From: Mactromeris polynyma
Lineage: Eukaryota > Mollusca > Bivalvia > Venerida > Mactridae
Direction: 5' to 3'
Assembly (NCBI GenBank): GCA_032209605.1
Contig: JASFXZ010000001.1
Location: forward strand, 28,586,619-28,650,618
Length of the DNA: 64,000 bases
Below the pieces are notes generated by a model. It saw only the letters and a list, made by a program, of their open reading frames with translations. It was not told the origin of the DNA and did not search any database. Positions 37,731 to 50,000 of this stretch are shown here, one piece after another (the first letter of the stretch is position 1; every line of letters starts with the position of its first letter). Position numbers and translations under genes: made by a program.

Positions 37731-37732
37731 AT

Positions 37733-38092
37733 GACCACGCTGCGTATTTATTGACACGTACGGTACTACTTTGTCTCTAAATGACTATGCTGCGTATTTA
37801 TTGACACGTACGGTACTACTTTGTCTCTAAATGACCACGCTGCGTATTTATTGACACGTACGGTACTACTTTGTCTCTAAATGACCACGCTGCGTATTTA
37901 AGTGACACGGTACTACTTTGTCTCTAAATGACTACGCTGCGTATTTAGTGACACGTACGGTACTACTTTGTCTCTAAATGACCACGCTGCGTATCTTAGT
38001 GACACGGTACTACTTTGTCTCTAAATGACTACGCTGCGTATTTTAGTGACACGGTACTACTTTGTCTCTAAATGACCACGCTGCGTATTTAT
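37733..38092. repeat. 50-bp tandem array (about 8 units)
   Basis: The unit is CTTTGTCTCTAAATGACCAC, GCTGCGTATTTATTGACACG, TACGGTACTA. Later units lose about 5 bases. One partial unit remains in the first duplication unit at 24,150-24,175, so the array either expanded after duplication or collapsed there. Confidence 0.93.
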
Positions 38093-38094
38093 AC

Positions 38095-38800
38095 CCCGGT
38101 CACATATCCGTACGGTGTCCGTACGATTTATAAAATCGCACGATTCCACCAACTTTTAAAATCCGTACGATCTCAGTACAATCGTAGCTTCTGGTCACAT
38201 GCCTACGGGCCCCGTACGATCTTTTGGAGGATGCAATCGTAGGATATCCGTACGGACATCGCAGACAAGTCGTGCGAAGTTCGCAAGGAGCTCGGACGTA
38301 CCTCGTACGATAAACGTGTGTTCATACGGCGCCCGTACGGTGCCCGTACGGTGTCCGCACGGTGTCCTTGCGACAGGAATGAACCAGTTCGGCGATATCT
38401 AATGGGTCAGTCACACTACACCGTATAGCGTTAACGGACGCCCAACGTATAACAAAATGTTCAATCCGTTCGTGTCCGTTCGTATACGTTTCTTTTCCGT
38501 TTCTTATGCGGCGCCTACGCTCCTCGTCTAGCGATGTTCGTTCCATCCGGTGGAAGGTTTTGAACATGTTCAAAATTTGGAACGTACACCACCGGACAAA
38601 GTTGTCCGTTATATGTACGGTAGCAATGCGTTTCTATGCGTTTTGTTCGTTACTCGTACGTTCCTTATTCTGTACTTGTCCGGTTCGCATCCGTTCTTGT
38701 CCGGTGGCCCTGATTCACGACCGGACTACTACCGGATATGCAACGTATGTTTAACGGACGATAACTGACGAGGAACGCATAGGAACTGATAAATAACGGA
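38095..38800. repeat. CpG-dense GTACGG-rich sequence, copy 2
   Basis: 38,095-38,400 is packed with GTACGG and CGTACG words, and 38,178-38,400 matches 23,397-23,540. From 38,400 to 38,800 a different CpG-rich sequence follows, with repeated CCGTTCGT words and an inverted pair (CCGGTGGAAGG... / ...TACACCACCGG). The short frames here have no recognisable protein character. Confidence 0.7.
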
Positions 38801-39180
38801 CTGAGCTTCTTTGACTGACTACACTTTTCTCCAGATTAAGACAGGGTTTCTACCTGTGTAACTTGAATGGTATCTTTGGTGGTCTGTGAAATTCGCGAAT
38901 TTGAGTTATTAAGTAACATAATAAGTCGTCAACTAGATAAGATTCGTGTTGCCACTTAAATCTAGTGTAATACATCATACAAAGGTAAGAGGTGGCAGTT
39001 CTGGGCACTTTCAAGCCTGTTTCTAGTTGTATGATATTTATCTTACTGAAAATTTATCACGAATATTAACTAGATAGCTAGATAATTATCGTAATAATTA
39101 AGAGGTTAACACGAATTAATTCGCGTACGCTATCATGCTAACTGGTGGCAGTAATATGCCACCATACGTATCTATAAATT

Positions 39181-39778
39181 GATGTTAAAAGATAATGAGA
39201 TGTTACCACATAAAAGCAATTGGGCGTGTCAAGTAAAACAACTGTTAGAAAACTTGGTTTTTTATGAAGTTTGGCTATACCAAGGAGTGAATAATGTAGA
39301 ATATTTCCTAAATAAAATTCAAACAAAGAGTTAATGATGTATTTATTCAAGTCTGGAGAGGACAACTCAACAATTCGACAAGAGCTAGCTCATACGTATT
39401 ATTTTCAGAATTTGGTTTTAAACAATATTTAGATTTTGTAAAAATTCGTAAGTTCAGAATTGCTCTATCTAGATTACACGTATCGTCTCACAGATTAGAA
39501 ATTGAGACAGGTAGATGGCATAAACCTCATAAAATTCCAAGGCCCGAACGCAAATGTCAACTATGCAACACATAGAGGATGAATTTCATTTCATGTTAGA
39601 ATGTCCTTTATTCTACGATTTAAGAAATTATCTCATTAAATGCTATTTTTGGAAAAGACCGAACATTCCTAAATTTATTGAACTAATCTCGTCCACGAAC
39701 CAGTCTTTTGTTAAAAAATTATCGATTTATGTATTTAAGAGCTTTGAAAGACGAGATAATTTATGTTATCTTAACTAA
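39181..39778 (+). pseudogene. Dead 3' end of a non-LTR retrotransposon (LINE) ORF2
   Basis: Read across at least two frameshifts, this resembles the region after the reverse transcriptase of many animal LINEs: WRGQLNNSTRASSY, then KFRIALSRLHVSSHRLEIE, TGRW, a KCQLCN zinc half, and EDEFHFMLECPLFYDLRNY, followed by a helical end. The stop in TGCAACACATAG and the frame change before IEDEFHF show it is inactive. The reverse-transcriptase core and endonuclease are absent. It is found only in the second unit. Confidence 0.8.
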
Positions 39779-39984
39779 TCTTTCTCCACTCATGTACTGT
39801 ACTGTAAATTACTAAACCTTTTCAGATATATTCAATGTTATTATAACTCAGTTAAGATAAGTCGATAGTAAACACGACCATACCCACTTTCCAATACATG
39901 TAAAGCAGCTTACGGTCATTATCATGCCTATTATCTTCAGGATTAGTATTAAATGTTGATGAAATATAGCTCAAAGTAGACAGT

Positions 39985-40067
39985 AGCGATAGCTCAATTG
40001 GTAGCGCTTCTGACTAGTAACTTCGACCAAGAGATAGGGTGTGAGTTCGAGACACACTCCTGTCTCC
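39985..40067 (+). repeat. tRNA-like sequence (Thr-type), degenerate
   Basis: A box-like TAGCTCAATTGGTAGCGC and B box-like GAGTTCGAGAC lie at tRNA spacing. TCTGACTAGTAA resembles the 5' half and loop of a tRNA-Thr(AGU) anticodon arm, but the 3' side (CTTCGA) no longer pairs. It is a tRNA pseudogene or a SINE head, not a functional tRNA. Confidence 0.55.
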
Positions 40068-40473
40068 CTTTTTATGGACAATATGAATGTTAGCCCTTAC
40101 TCACTGCTTGTCAATTACTTGTCATTTCTGTCTGTTTACTTTTGTTTTTTTGTTATCGTCTAATTGCTTTGTTGTTAAACCAAATGTGTTTAATGATGGC
40201 TATAGCGTCATTGCTAAAATGTTCATTTGAACCCCTTATGTGTTTCGGAGTAGCCATATCAACTTTATTTCATATGAGTGTTTAGCGATATGGTACATGC
40301 TATCGTGCACTTAAAAATCGTGAAACCATATCGTTATTAGTTAATAGCTTATAAATACACATGCTGTACAATGTTTTAATTAATGATATTCGAGCGAACA
40401 TTAATTAGTATAAGTCGTGTAAGTACAACTGTAGATGACCAACGAAATATATAATATTGTAATGAAAAAAAAA

Positions 40474-40569
40474 CTACCTCCCCATGATCTCGAACTCGGA
40501 CACACAACTAAAAAGCTTAAATAGCATTGTAAGACGCGGACTCGCTACCATCTGAGCTATCACGGCTGT
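40474..40569 (-). repeat. tRNA-like sequence, opposite orientation
   Basis: On the minus strand, GATAGCTCAGATGGTAGCGA (A box) is followed by CCGAGTTCGAGATC (B box). The head resembles the plus-strand element at 39,985. The spacing between the boxes is longer than in a normal tRNA, with an A/T-rich insert. It is probably a SINE head or tRNA-derived relic. Confidence 0.5.
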
Positions 40570-41082
40570 TAGTTTAGTGAACTCGATATCACAATATATA
40601 CCTCTGCTTGTTATTTGATTTACCTGTTTTGATCAATAAAGGTGGTTAAACCATGTAAACATTGCATGACGTCACTCTCAACTTATCGTGGTATACGGCA
40701 TGTTATCTTAATAAATTTATGAATGTTATTCTAGTCTGTAACTGTCATTCACCGGAATAGATCAATAATTATAATTACTATTGTACAAGTTTATGCTGAA
40801 AACGATATGTACTGTGTACACATGTGAATTTATATTATATTCTCTGTATTATACATGTGATGCATGGGCCAAACGCCTACAATCTTGAAATAAACTATCT
40901 ATATATGCAAACTCACAGTAACTGTTGTCACGGAAGATCTAATCTCTATATGCTATCAATTAAGGATGACAATTGTTTACATAGAAGTTTTATAATTAAT
41001 TGTTATTATAACACACAACTATCAGTTGAAATTAAATAACTACACGTATACTGTAAATGCATGTACATTCGTATCTTACAAA

Positions 41083-44000
41083 ATGGCTGACCGACCTGAT
41101 GGTGGTTGGGGATGGGTTGTGGTGATCGCGTCATTTTTCAGGAACGTCATCATTGACGGTGTGAAATACTCATTTGGAATTATATTTGTAGAATTGGTGG
41201 ATGCATTTAAGAGTAGCAAGAGTGCCACATCATGGATTTTGTCCATACAAGTAGGATTCTTGTTTCTCTCAGGCAAGTATACACGTTTTGAAGAAGAAGA
41301 AAATTCCACAGTATTTCAAGTTATAGAGTGTCGGCTTAGAGTGCGGAAAGTCGGGAGTTCAATCCTTATATTGGTCAAAGAACCATGGAGAACTTAATAT
41401 CATGCTTGATGATCAAACATGTTTATACATATTTGAACATGTTTTTTATGCCAATGTTGGCTAATCATGTTTCATGAACATGTTTGACTGTCAATACATG
41501 ATCATATATGTGGTGTCACTACCCGCTTACTGAGGCTCACACAGAATTCACTCAGTACAACATTAAAACAAACAACATGTGGCTTCCATGCTCGTTTACT
41601 TAAACCCACAATACGAAACTAAACATATCCGGTATATATATAAAACCCATACAATACGGTACCAGTTATGATGAGTTGTCTCCCTTGCACCCTATCAATA
41701 GATATATAGTATCAATACACTACAATATAGTTCATATAGCATAAATCATAATCATTTGTGAGAATTGCCCTAAATCAAAGTTTAAAAATGTCAGAACATT
41801 TCTAGGCTTTACATTATTTTATTTGTTTGTTCACAATCAATAATGAACATGTTTGAATATGTTTGAACGTGACAGTTGGTTATATAGTTATGCTGGTGTT
41901 TGTTACAGGCTGAACATGATCAGTTTTTTTTAATAATTGAAATTATTTGTTTTTAGAAAGACTTGTTGAAGCAATTTCGAATATGATTTTATAAATGGAA
42001 ATATCTTGATTTTTAAATTTTGTAAAAAGTTATATAGTTTGCCAACTGTGCTATACATAAGCAATGGAAACAATGAACTTCAATTAAATGGATGGACTAC
42101 CATAAGTATACTGAACACCTGTCATTATGTTTAAACATGATCCATCATGTTCACAAAAGACATGTTAACCATGATCTTGTGTGATTGTGTTAGATCATGG
42201 TGCCATTTAACGCACATGTTTCATGCTTTTTTACCATGATCATCTTCAATCATGTTAGACCATGGTGCCATATAACGTACATATTATAATATGTTCAAAC
42301 ATGTCCATAACATTGCCAAACCACGTCTACAGAACATGATAAAATATGTTTTAAACATGTTTCAGTCATGATATTTTTGCCAGGTGTAATGGAAAAAGTA
42401 ACATATTTGAACATGTTTGACCATGATCATCTTCAATCGTGTTAGATCATTGTGCCATTAACGTACATGTTATAATATGTTCAAACATGTTCATAACATC
42501 GTCAAACCATGTTCAAACATGTCTACAGAACATGATAAAATATGTTTAAAACATGATCAGACATGTTTCAGACATGATATTTTCGCCATGGTGGTAGCTC
42601 CCTAACATGAAATTCGTGATGCAAAAAAGTAGCACCAGGAGCTAAAATAAGCACAGGTTTATCTGTTAGCAGATACATAAGGCTTCCATGTTTCACCTTA
42701 TATTTCTGTATAATAACTTTTCCATGTTTCACCTTATATTTCTGTACAATAACTTTTCCATGTTTCACCTTATATGTTTGTGCAATAACTTTTCCATGTT
42801 TCACCTTATATTTCTGTGCAATAACTTTTCCATGTTTCATGTTATATTTCTGTACAATAACTTTTCCATGTTTCACCTTATATTTTTGTGCAATAACTTT
42901 TCCATGTTTCACCTTATATTTCTGTGCAATAACTTTTCCATGTTTCATGTTATATTTCTGTACAATAACTTTTCCATGTTTCACCTTATACATCTGTACA
43001 ATAACTCTTCCATGTTTCACCTTATATTTATGTACAATAACTCTTCCATGTTTCACCTTATATTTCTGTACAATAACTTTTCCATGTTTCACCTTATATT
43101 TCTGTGCAATAACTTTTCCATGTTTCACCTTATATTTCTGTGCAATAACTTTTCCATGTTTCATGTTATATTTCTGTACAATAACTTTTCCATGTTTCAC
43201 CTTATATTTTTGTGCAATAACTTTTCCATGTTTCACCTTATATTTCTGTGCAATAACTTTTCCATGTTTCATGTTATATTTCTGTACAATAACTTTTCCA
43301 TGTTTCACCTTATACATCTGTACAATAACTCTTCCATGTTTCACCATATATTTATGTACAATAACTCTTCCATGTTTCACCTTATATTTCTGTACAATAA
43401 CTTTTCCATGTTTCACCTTATATTTCTGTGCAATAACTTTTCCATGTTTCACCTTATATTTCTGTACAATAACTTTTCCATGTTTCACCTTATATTTCTG
43501 TGCAATAACTTTTCCATGTTTCACCTTATATTTCTGTACAATAACTTTTCCATGTTTCACCTTATTTTTCTGTGCAATAACTTTTCCATGTTTCACCTTA
43601 TATTTCCGTAAAATGACTCTTCCATAGTTCGCCTTACGTTATTGTACAAAAACTTTTCCATGTTCACCTTACATTATTGTACAATAACTCTTCCATGTTC
43701 ACCTTACATTATTGTACAATAACTTTTCCATGTTCAACTTACATTATTGTACAATAACTCTTCCATATTTCACCTTACATTATTGTACAATAACTTTTCC
43801 ATGTTCACCTTACATTATTGTACAATAACTGTTCCATATTTCGCCTTACATTATTGTACAATAACTTTTCCATGTTCACCTTACATTATTGTACAATAAC
43901 TTTTCCATGTTCACCTTACATTATTGTACAATAACTTTTCCATGTTCACCTTACATTATTGTACAATAACTTTTCCATATTTCACCTTACATTATTGTAC

Positions 44001-47000
44001 AATGACTTTTCCATGTTCACCTTACATTATTGTACAATAACTTTTCCATATTTCACCTTACATTATTGTACAATGACTTTTCCATGTTCACCTTACATTA
44101 TTGTACAATAACTCTTCCATATTTCACCTTACATTATTGTACAATAACTTTTCCATATTTCACCTTACATTATTGTACAATAACTCTTCCATATTTCACC
44201 TTACATTATTGTACAATAACTTTTCCATGGTCACCTTACATTATTGTACAATAACTTTTCCATGTTCACCTTACATTATTGTACAATAACTTTTCCATGT
44301 TCACCTTACATTATTGTACAATAACTTTTCCATGTTCACCTTACATTATTGTACAATAACTTTTCCATGTTCACCTTACATTATTGTACAATAACTCTTC
44401 CATATTTCACCTTACATTATTGTACAATAACTTTACCATGTTCACCTTACATTATTGTACAATAACTTTTCTATGTTCACCTAACATTATTGTACAATAA
44501 CTTGTCCATGTTCACCTTACATTATTGTAAAATAACTTTTCTATGTTCACCTAACATTATTGTACAATAACTTTTCTATGTTCACCTAACATTATTGTAA
44601 AATAACTTTTCTATGTTCACCTAACATTATTGTACAATAACTTTTCTATGTTCACCTAACATTATTGTACAATAACTTTTCTATGTTCACCTAACATTAT
44701 TGTAAAATAACTTTTCTATGTTTACCTTACATTATTGTAGAATATCTTTTCCATGTTCACCTTACATTATTGTACAATAACTCTACCATGTTCACCTTAC
44801 ATTATTGTACAATAACTTTTCTATGTTCACCTTACATTATTGTACAATAACTTTTCCATGTTCACCTTACATTATTGTACAATAACTCTACCATGTTCAC
44901 CTTACATTATTGTACAATAACTTTTCTATGTTCACCTTACATTATTGTACAATAACTTTTCTATGTTCACCTTACATTATTGTACAATAACTCTACCATG
45001 TTCACCTTACATTATTGTACAATAACTCTACCATGTTCACCTTACATTATTGTACAATAACTTTTCTATGTTCACCTAACATTATTGTACAATAACTTTT
45101 CCATGTTCACCTTACATTATTGTACAATAACTTTTCCATGTTCTCCTTACATTATATTACAAGAACTCTTCGATGTTTACCTTACATTATTGTACAATAA
45201 CTCTTCCATGTTCACCTTACATTATTGTAAAATAACTCTTCCATGTTCACCTTACATTATTGTAAAATAACTCTTCCATGTTCACCTTACATTATTGTAA
45301 AATAACTCTTCCATGTTCACCTTACATTATTGTAAAATAACTCTTCCATGTTCACCTTACATTGTTTTACAATAACGCTTGGAACCTTATTTCACCTTAT
45401 ATACTTTCTGTGTTACATTACGTGCATGTTTCACTCTGCAGGACCTGTAGTGGCTGGTTTAGTCAACAGATATGGATGTAGAACTGTAGCAGGTATAGGT
45501 GCAGTGTTAAGTTGTGTGGGATTTATAGCTAGCTCATTCACTGGTTCGCTATATGTAATGTATGTAACGTTCGGAGGCATTGCAGGTAATTTGTTTTATA
45601 TCTGTTTGTTTTTGCACAATCACAGTAATCAGATTTGATAAACAGTTTCGGAGATTCACGTTGTTGTACATGTTCAAAAACGAATGTTCCATCTTTGTTT
45701 TATCTACCCATAATAATGATAACAAAGTACATGTCGATTCGTTTCGAGAGTCCACCTATGAACAGATTCTATGTAACATATTTCTTGAGAATGATATTTT
45801 CAGACAAGTTTGACAGCAGGCACAAACTCCGACATAAAGCAATATAATGTTGGAAAAACTGTTGCCATTTTCTAATAATTTCTACAACAATTTGACAGTA
45901 GTAAACATTTAAAGTCGTCCGGAATGAAGGGAACTTTTAGGACTTTGACAAAACTCACTGGCTCTGAGATGGGAATTGGAATTTTACAGTTTTTTTTATA
46001 TCACCTGGGTGTGCCACACTGGATGGGCAAAACATTAATTGATGCATAAAAAACTTTCGAGTAATCCATCGATCTTTCAACAAATTTCATGTTTTGGGTT
46101 TGCAATGATGACAGTACCAGTTTCGGTCATGTTAGCTCGATATTTTGACAAGCATTTAGCTCTAGCTAATGGTATTTCAGCAATGGGAACCGGAGTCGGT
46201 ACATTAGCGTGTAACCCGATAAGTAAGGTACGTAGTCCTTATTATACCTTGTACTAGCGCCCAATTCAGGAACTGTGATATCCATGGAAGAATATACCAC
46301 TCACAGCTGGGTTCTATTCGACGATCTACGGATCAGGTGTAAGGCGCTCCGAGACCGCTTTGCCTCGGCTGTTTTGGTGTATTTAGGGAGATATGTATTA
46401 GATTGAGATATCACATACGAAGTTTTTTATTATCGCGAATGACAAACGTTACGTCAGTTCAACCTCGATAAAACGTTGACTTATGCTCTTACAGTGACTG
46501 ACACCTCTACTTTCGAAAAATATGTTGTTTCCTTGTGCCACGTATCTAGTAATAGTTGCTTCTTATACCACTAAGACTGGTATCCGAGTTTACTCTCCTT
46601 GTAAGTAACCGTTTCAAATTAGACGGGCTTCAGTCTAACGCAATATTGAGTTCACTATATAATAAACTTTTCAGATTCTTATTGACAATTACACATGGCG
46701 AGGGACTCTTCTTATCGAAGGTGGATTTATCCTCAATGGACTTCTTTGTGCATGTGTTTATATTCAACCGAAAGGACTAGGAACACTTAAAAAATCCGTT
46801 GAAGAAGATGAAAATTGTTTGCATTTGGAAGATGACAGACCCAAGGTGTCAATACCGTTTTTGGAAACACAGAATACTGAAGATGTGATGTTGGCTATGA
46901 AAGCCGATAACGAAGTACACACCATTTCCAGCATAGTGAAACACAACTTCAATGATCACACAATAAAAAGTGAAAAAGAAAATGAATTGAATATAGATAA

Positions 47001-50000
47001 TGAACGGGTATATACTAGTGATGACACGTTTATTGAAGTGACTCATTCTAAATCAGGAGAAAATGGGGAACTGCTGATGGATAATTCAAAAAAGTCGAAA
47101 CGGTGGTTAAGTTTGGAACCTTTGAAAAACGTCGGCTTTATAATATTGATATTGTCAAATATGTTGATAGAGTTTGGTCAGAATACACCGTTTGCTTTTC
47201 TACCCGACATGATGCGTCAACGTGGGTATACGTCACAAGATGCCGTCTGGATCATGTTTATAATAGGTATTCTACTTTCGTTCGTGTTGAGTTTCGAACC
47301 ATTTGTCACCCATGTACAACTGTTATACACTGCCATCCAAAAGTTTCTTCACACTTGAATATTTTGAATTTCGTTTCTTTTTCTTACATAATTTGAAATT
47401 AAACATGTATGACCATAAGGTAGAATTATTCTTTTCCACTTCCATGATGGATAGTTAAGAATCAACAATTTGCACATCTCGGCAGCAGTATCAATCCGCC
47501 TGCATCCGGAACCAATGTATGTGTGTAACTGATTGATCTGACGCAGAAATAAGATAATTTGTTTCAGTACAAATTTATAGATACTTCTACAGAAAATTAT
47601 TGCTGTGCTAAAAAGCATTTTCGATGTATTGCATGTGAAAGAAACATGAAAATACATTAATTGCATTTGATAATTGTCATAGTGTGAAGGAACTTTTAGT
47701 GGTCAGTGTATGTCACAACTTTTAAGGCTTATATCGCACTGTATTCTCAGGGCGAAAATAATAAATCTAGTGTGGTCTTATCAGGCCCGGTCTGATCCGA
47801 TGCAATGCGTTGAGGTCTATTTTGTTTTGTTTATGTGCCTGTTCGTCCGTCTGTTTGATATATATCTATATCGCCGGCGATGGTGTTAAGCTCTTGTATA
47901 ATTTCAAGATGTCCGCATACAACTTGTAGCTATTTGCATAACTGCGGTTGGCTAAATTGGATTGGATTAGATTTGTTAGCAAAATGGGTTGATAATAATG
48001 CTGGTATCATTCATTCAATGAAATATTCTTTAGTACTTTTAAACAGTTTGAACACTTATATAGTATCTTTAACATTACAGGTCTTCTAAGCACAGTGAGT
48101 AGATTGATAGTTGGAATGATTGCTGATCTACGCTGTGTGAATCGTGTCGTGTTATGTAAAAGTCTCGTACTTGTCACCGGCGTGTGGATCATACTCTGTC
48201 CTTTCTGTTTCAACTTTGAATCTTTCGTGGCATTTGCAGTTCTGTTCGGGATATCGGCAGGTAAATATAAGTCGCAGTTTATTTTTATTTGAAATCAAAA
48301 TGGAAATTAATTATCACATATTGGAAGGACCTGACTTAATAAAATGCTTGCATATGGGTTCAAGAGTATCGCTATCTTAATCTTTCTTCAGACGTAACGT
48401 CATCTTCTTTTATCAAACGAAGAAATCGCAGGTAACCAGGTATGGATTCTTAGAAACCAAGAAGCGGCTCGCAGGAATAGTAATATATACAATGTATCAG
48501 CATACCAGCTAGGCTAATCTGTTACGACTGGACAAAATGACAAGAACAAATTCTGCGAAGCAAAGCCAACACTTTTGATCCATCCAGTTTTTTATGTCCA
48601 GTCGGGAAACTTCAAACTGGCATTGTTAAGAGTGACGTCGTCGTCATAATTTTGTACTTTTCAAATGCTATTTGCACAATTGTATAGAAGACTTATTCCG
48701 AATATTCCTGCGTGAAACTGATTTTCATTCTCAAATTATTTCTATGCGTCTTTAAGTATATTTACAGACTGATAAGGTCGCGTACACAACTTTTAATGAT
48801 TGACTCCATAATCTTAGTATAAGCATTAACAAAATGAGATTTTACTAAGAATATCAGTTTCAAATTTTAAAACCGCAGACTTTGGCCTAAGGTTATAAAA
48901 GTTTGGAGACCATTTACAGAATGCAGTCATATCATTGGTCAATTTCGAAATCGTTTTCAGAAACAACCAATCAGCTGCTTGAATTTTTCGACTGGTCTCC
49001 AAACTTTCGAATGCAATTAACCGCGAGATTAGGACCAGTCTCAATCGTTTATTTCTACATCAATATGTATTTCTCAGGCAGTTCCAACTCACTTCGAGGC
49101 ATTCTGATCCCTGACTTATTTGGTGTAGACAAGATAGCCGACTTTTATGGTATTGCTATGTTCTTCGGTGGAATCTCCGCCTTCCTAGGATTACCAATAG
49201 CAGGTATAAGTTACAATACAAGGAACGGAACACTTTATTTTGAACTGTCCGTATGAGTGAATCTTTGTATTAATCTGATCCTGACCTTTATGCATGAATA
49301 TATTATACATCGATGACTATATAATTTTCCGTGAGAGAATCGTGCATCATCGGTATTTTTCGTTGTAGTTACGGGAATCATGGCATTAGTGGATATGAGC
49401 ACTGCTATGGGATTTACAACCTCTTCTGTAAGTGACGTCATTTTAAGAAAACGCGTGTGATGTCACTATTTGCAAGCAGGAACAATATTTATTCCAAATG
49501 GTCACTTCGTTTTCATAACCTGAATGCCATATGGGGCAATATAGTTTACGGTCAATACATAATGACGTCACATGTGACGTTTTCTGGAAATGACGTCACT
49601 TTTAAGAAAAGTTGGAACTCGTCCAGCGGCGCTCATATATTGTTTAGTGACCAAACGTGTATATCAATACGAATAAGATTATCAGTCTACTGTGAAATTA
49701 TGCTAATAAAGGTCAGGAGGATGAGGTTAATTTGTCCGAGTAGTACGCCGTGTTGTTCCGTGTCGTTTACTTCGTTCCGTCCCTCGGTGTTATATGATTT
49801 TAATATTTATATTTAGTTTATTTTAAACTTAGTTGTTTTACATCGATAGTTCTCGATGGCTGCTTCCTGGTTTACTAACCAGTACTTGCGCCTACTTCAG
49901 GGTTTGTAAGCGGTTCAGCCTCGCCCAAAGCGGGATTGTACCCACGACCTTCGGATGGGGAGTCGAGTGATCAACCCCACAACCACTATGCCTCCTTGAA

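Noticed and set aside
39985..40067. Functional tRNA-Thr gene
   Set aside because: The anticodon stem does not pair and the arm lengths are wrong.
42568..43627. A 342-codon minus-strand frame of KVKHGKVIVQKY repeats and plus-strand partners
   Set aside because: Same minisatellite artefact in the second transporter copy.
25075..45380. CRISPR-like regular repeats
   Set aside because: Units are contiguous with no unique spacers, and the genome is eukaryotic.
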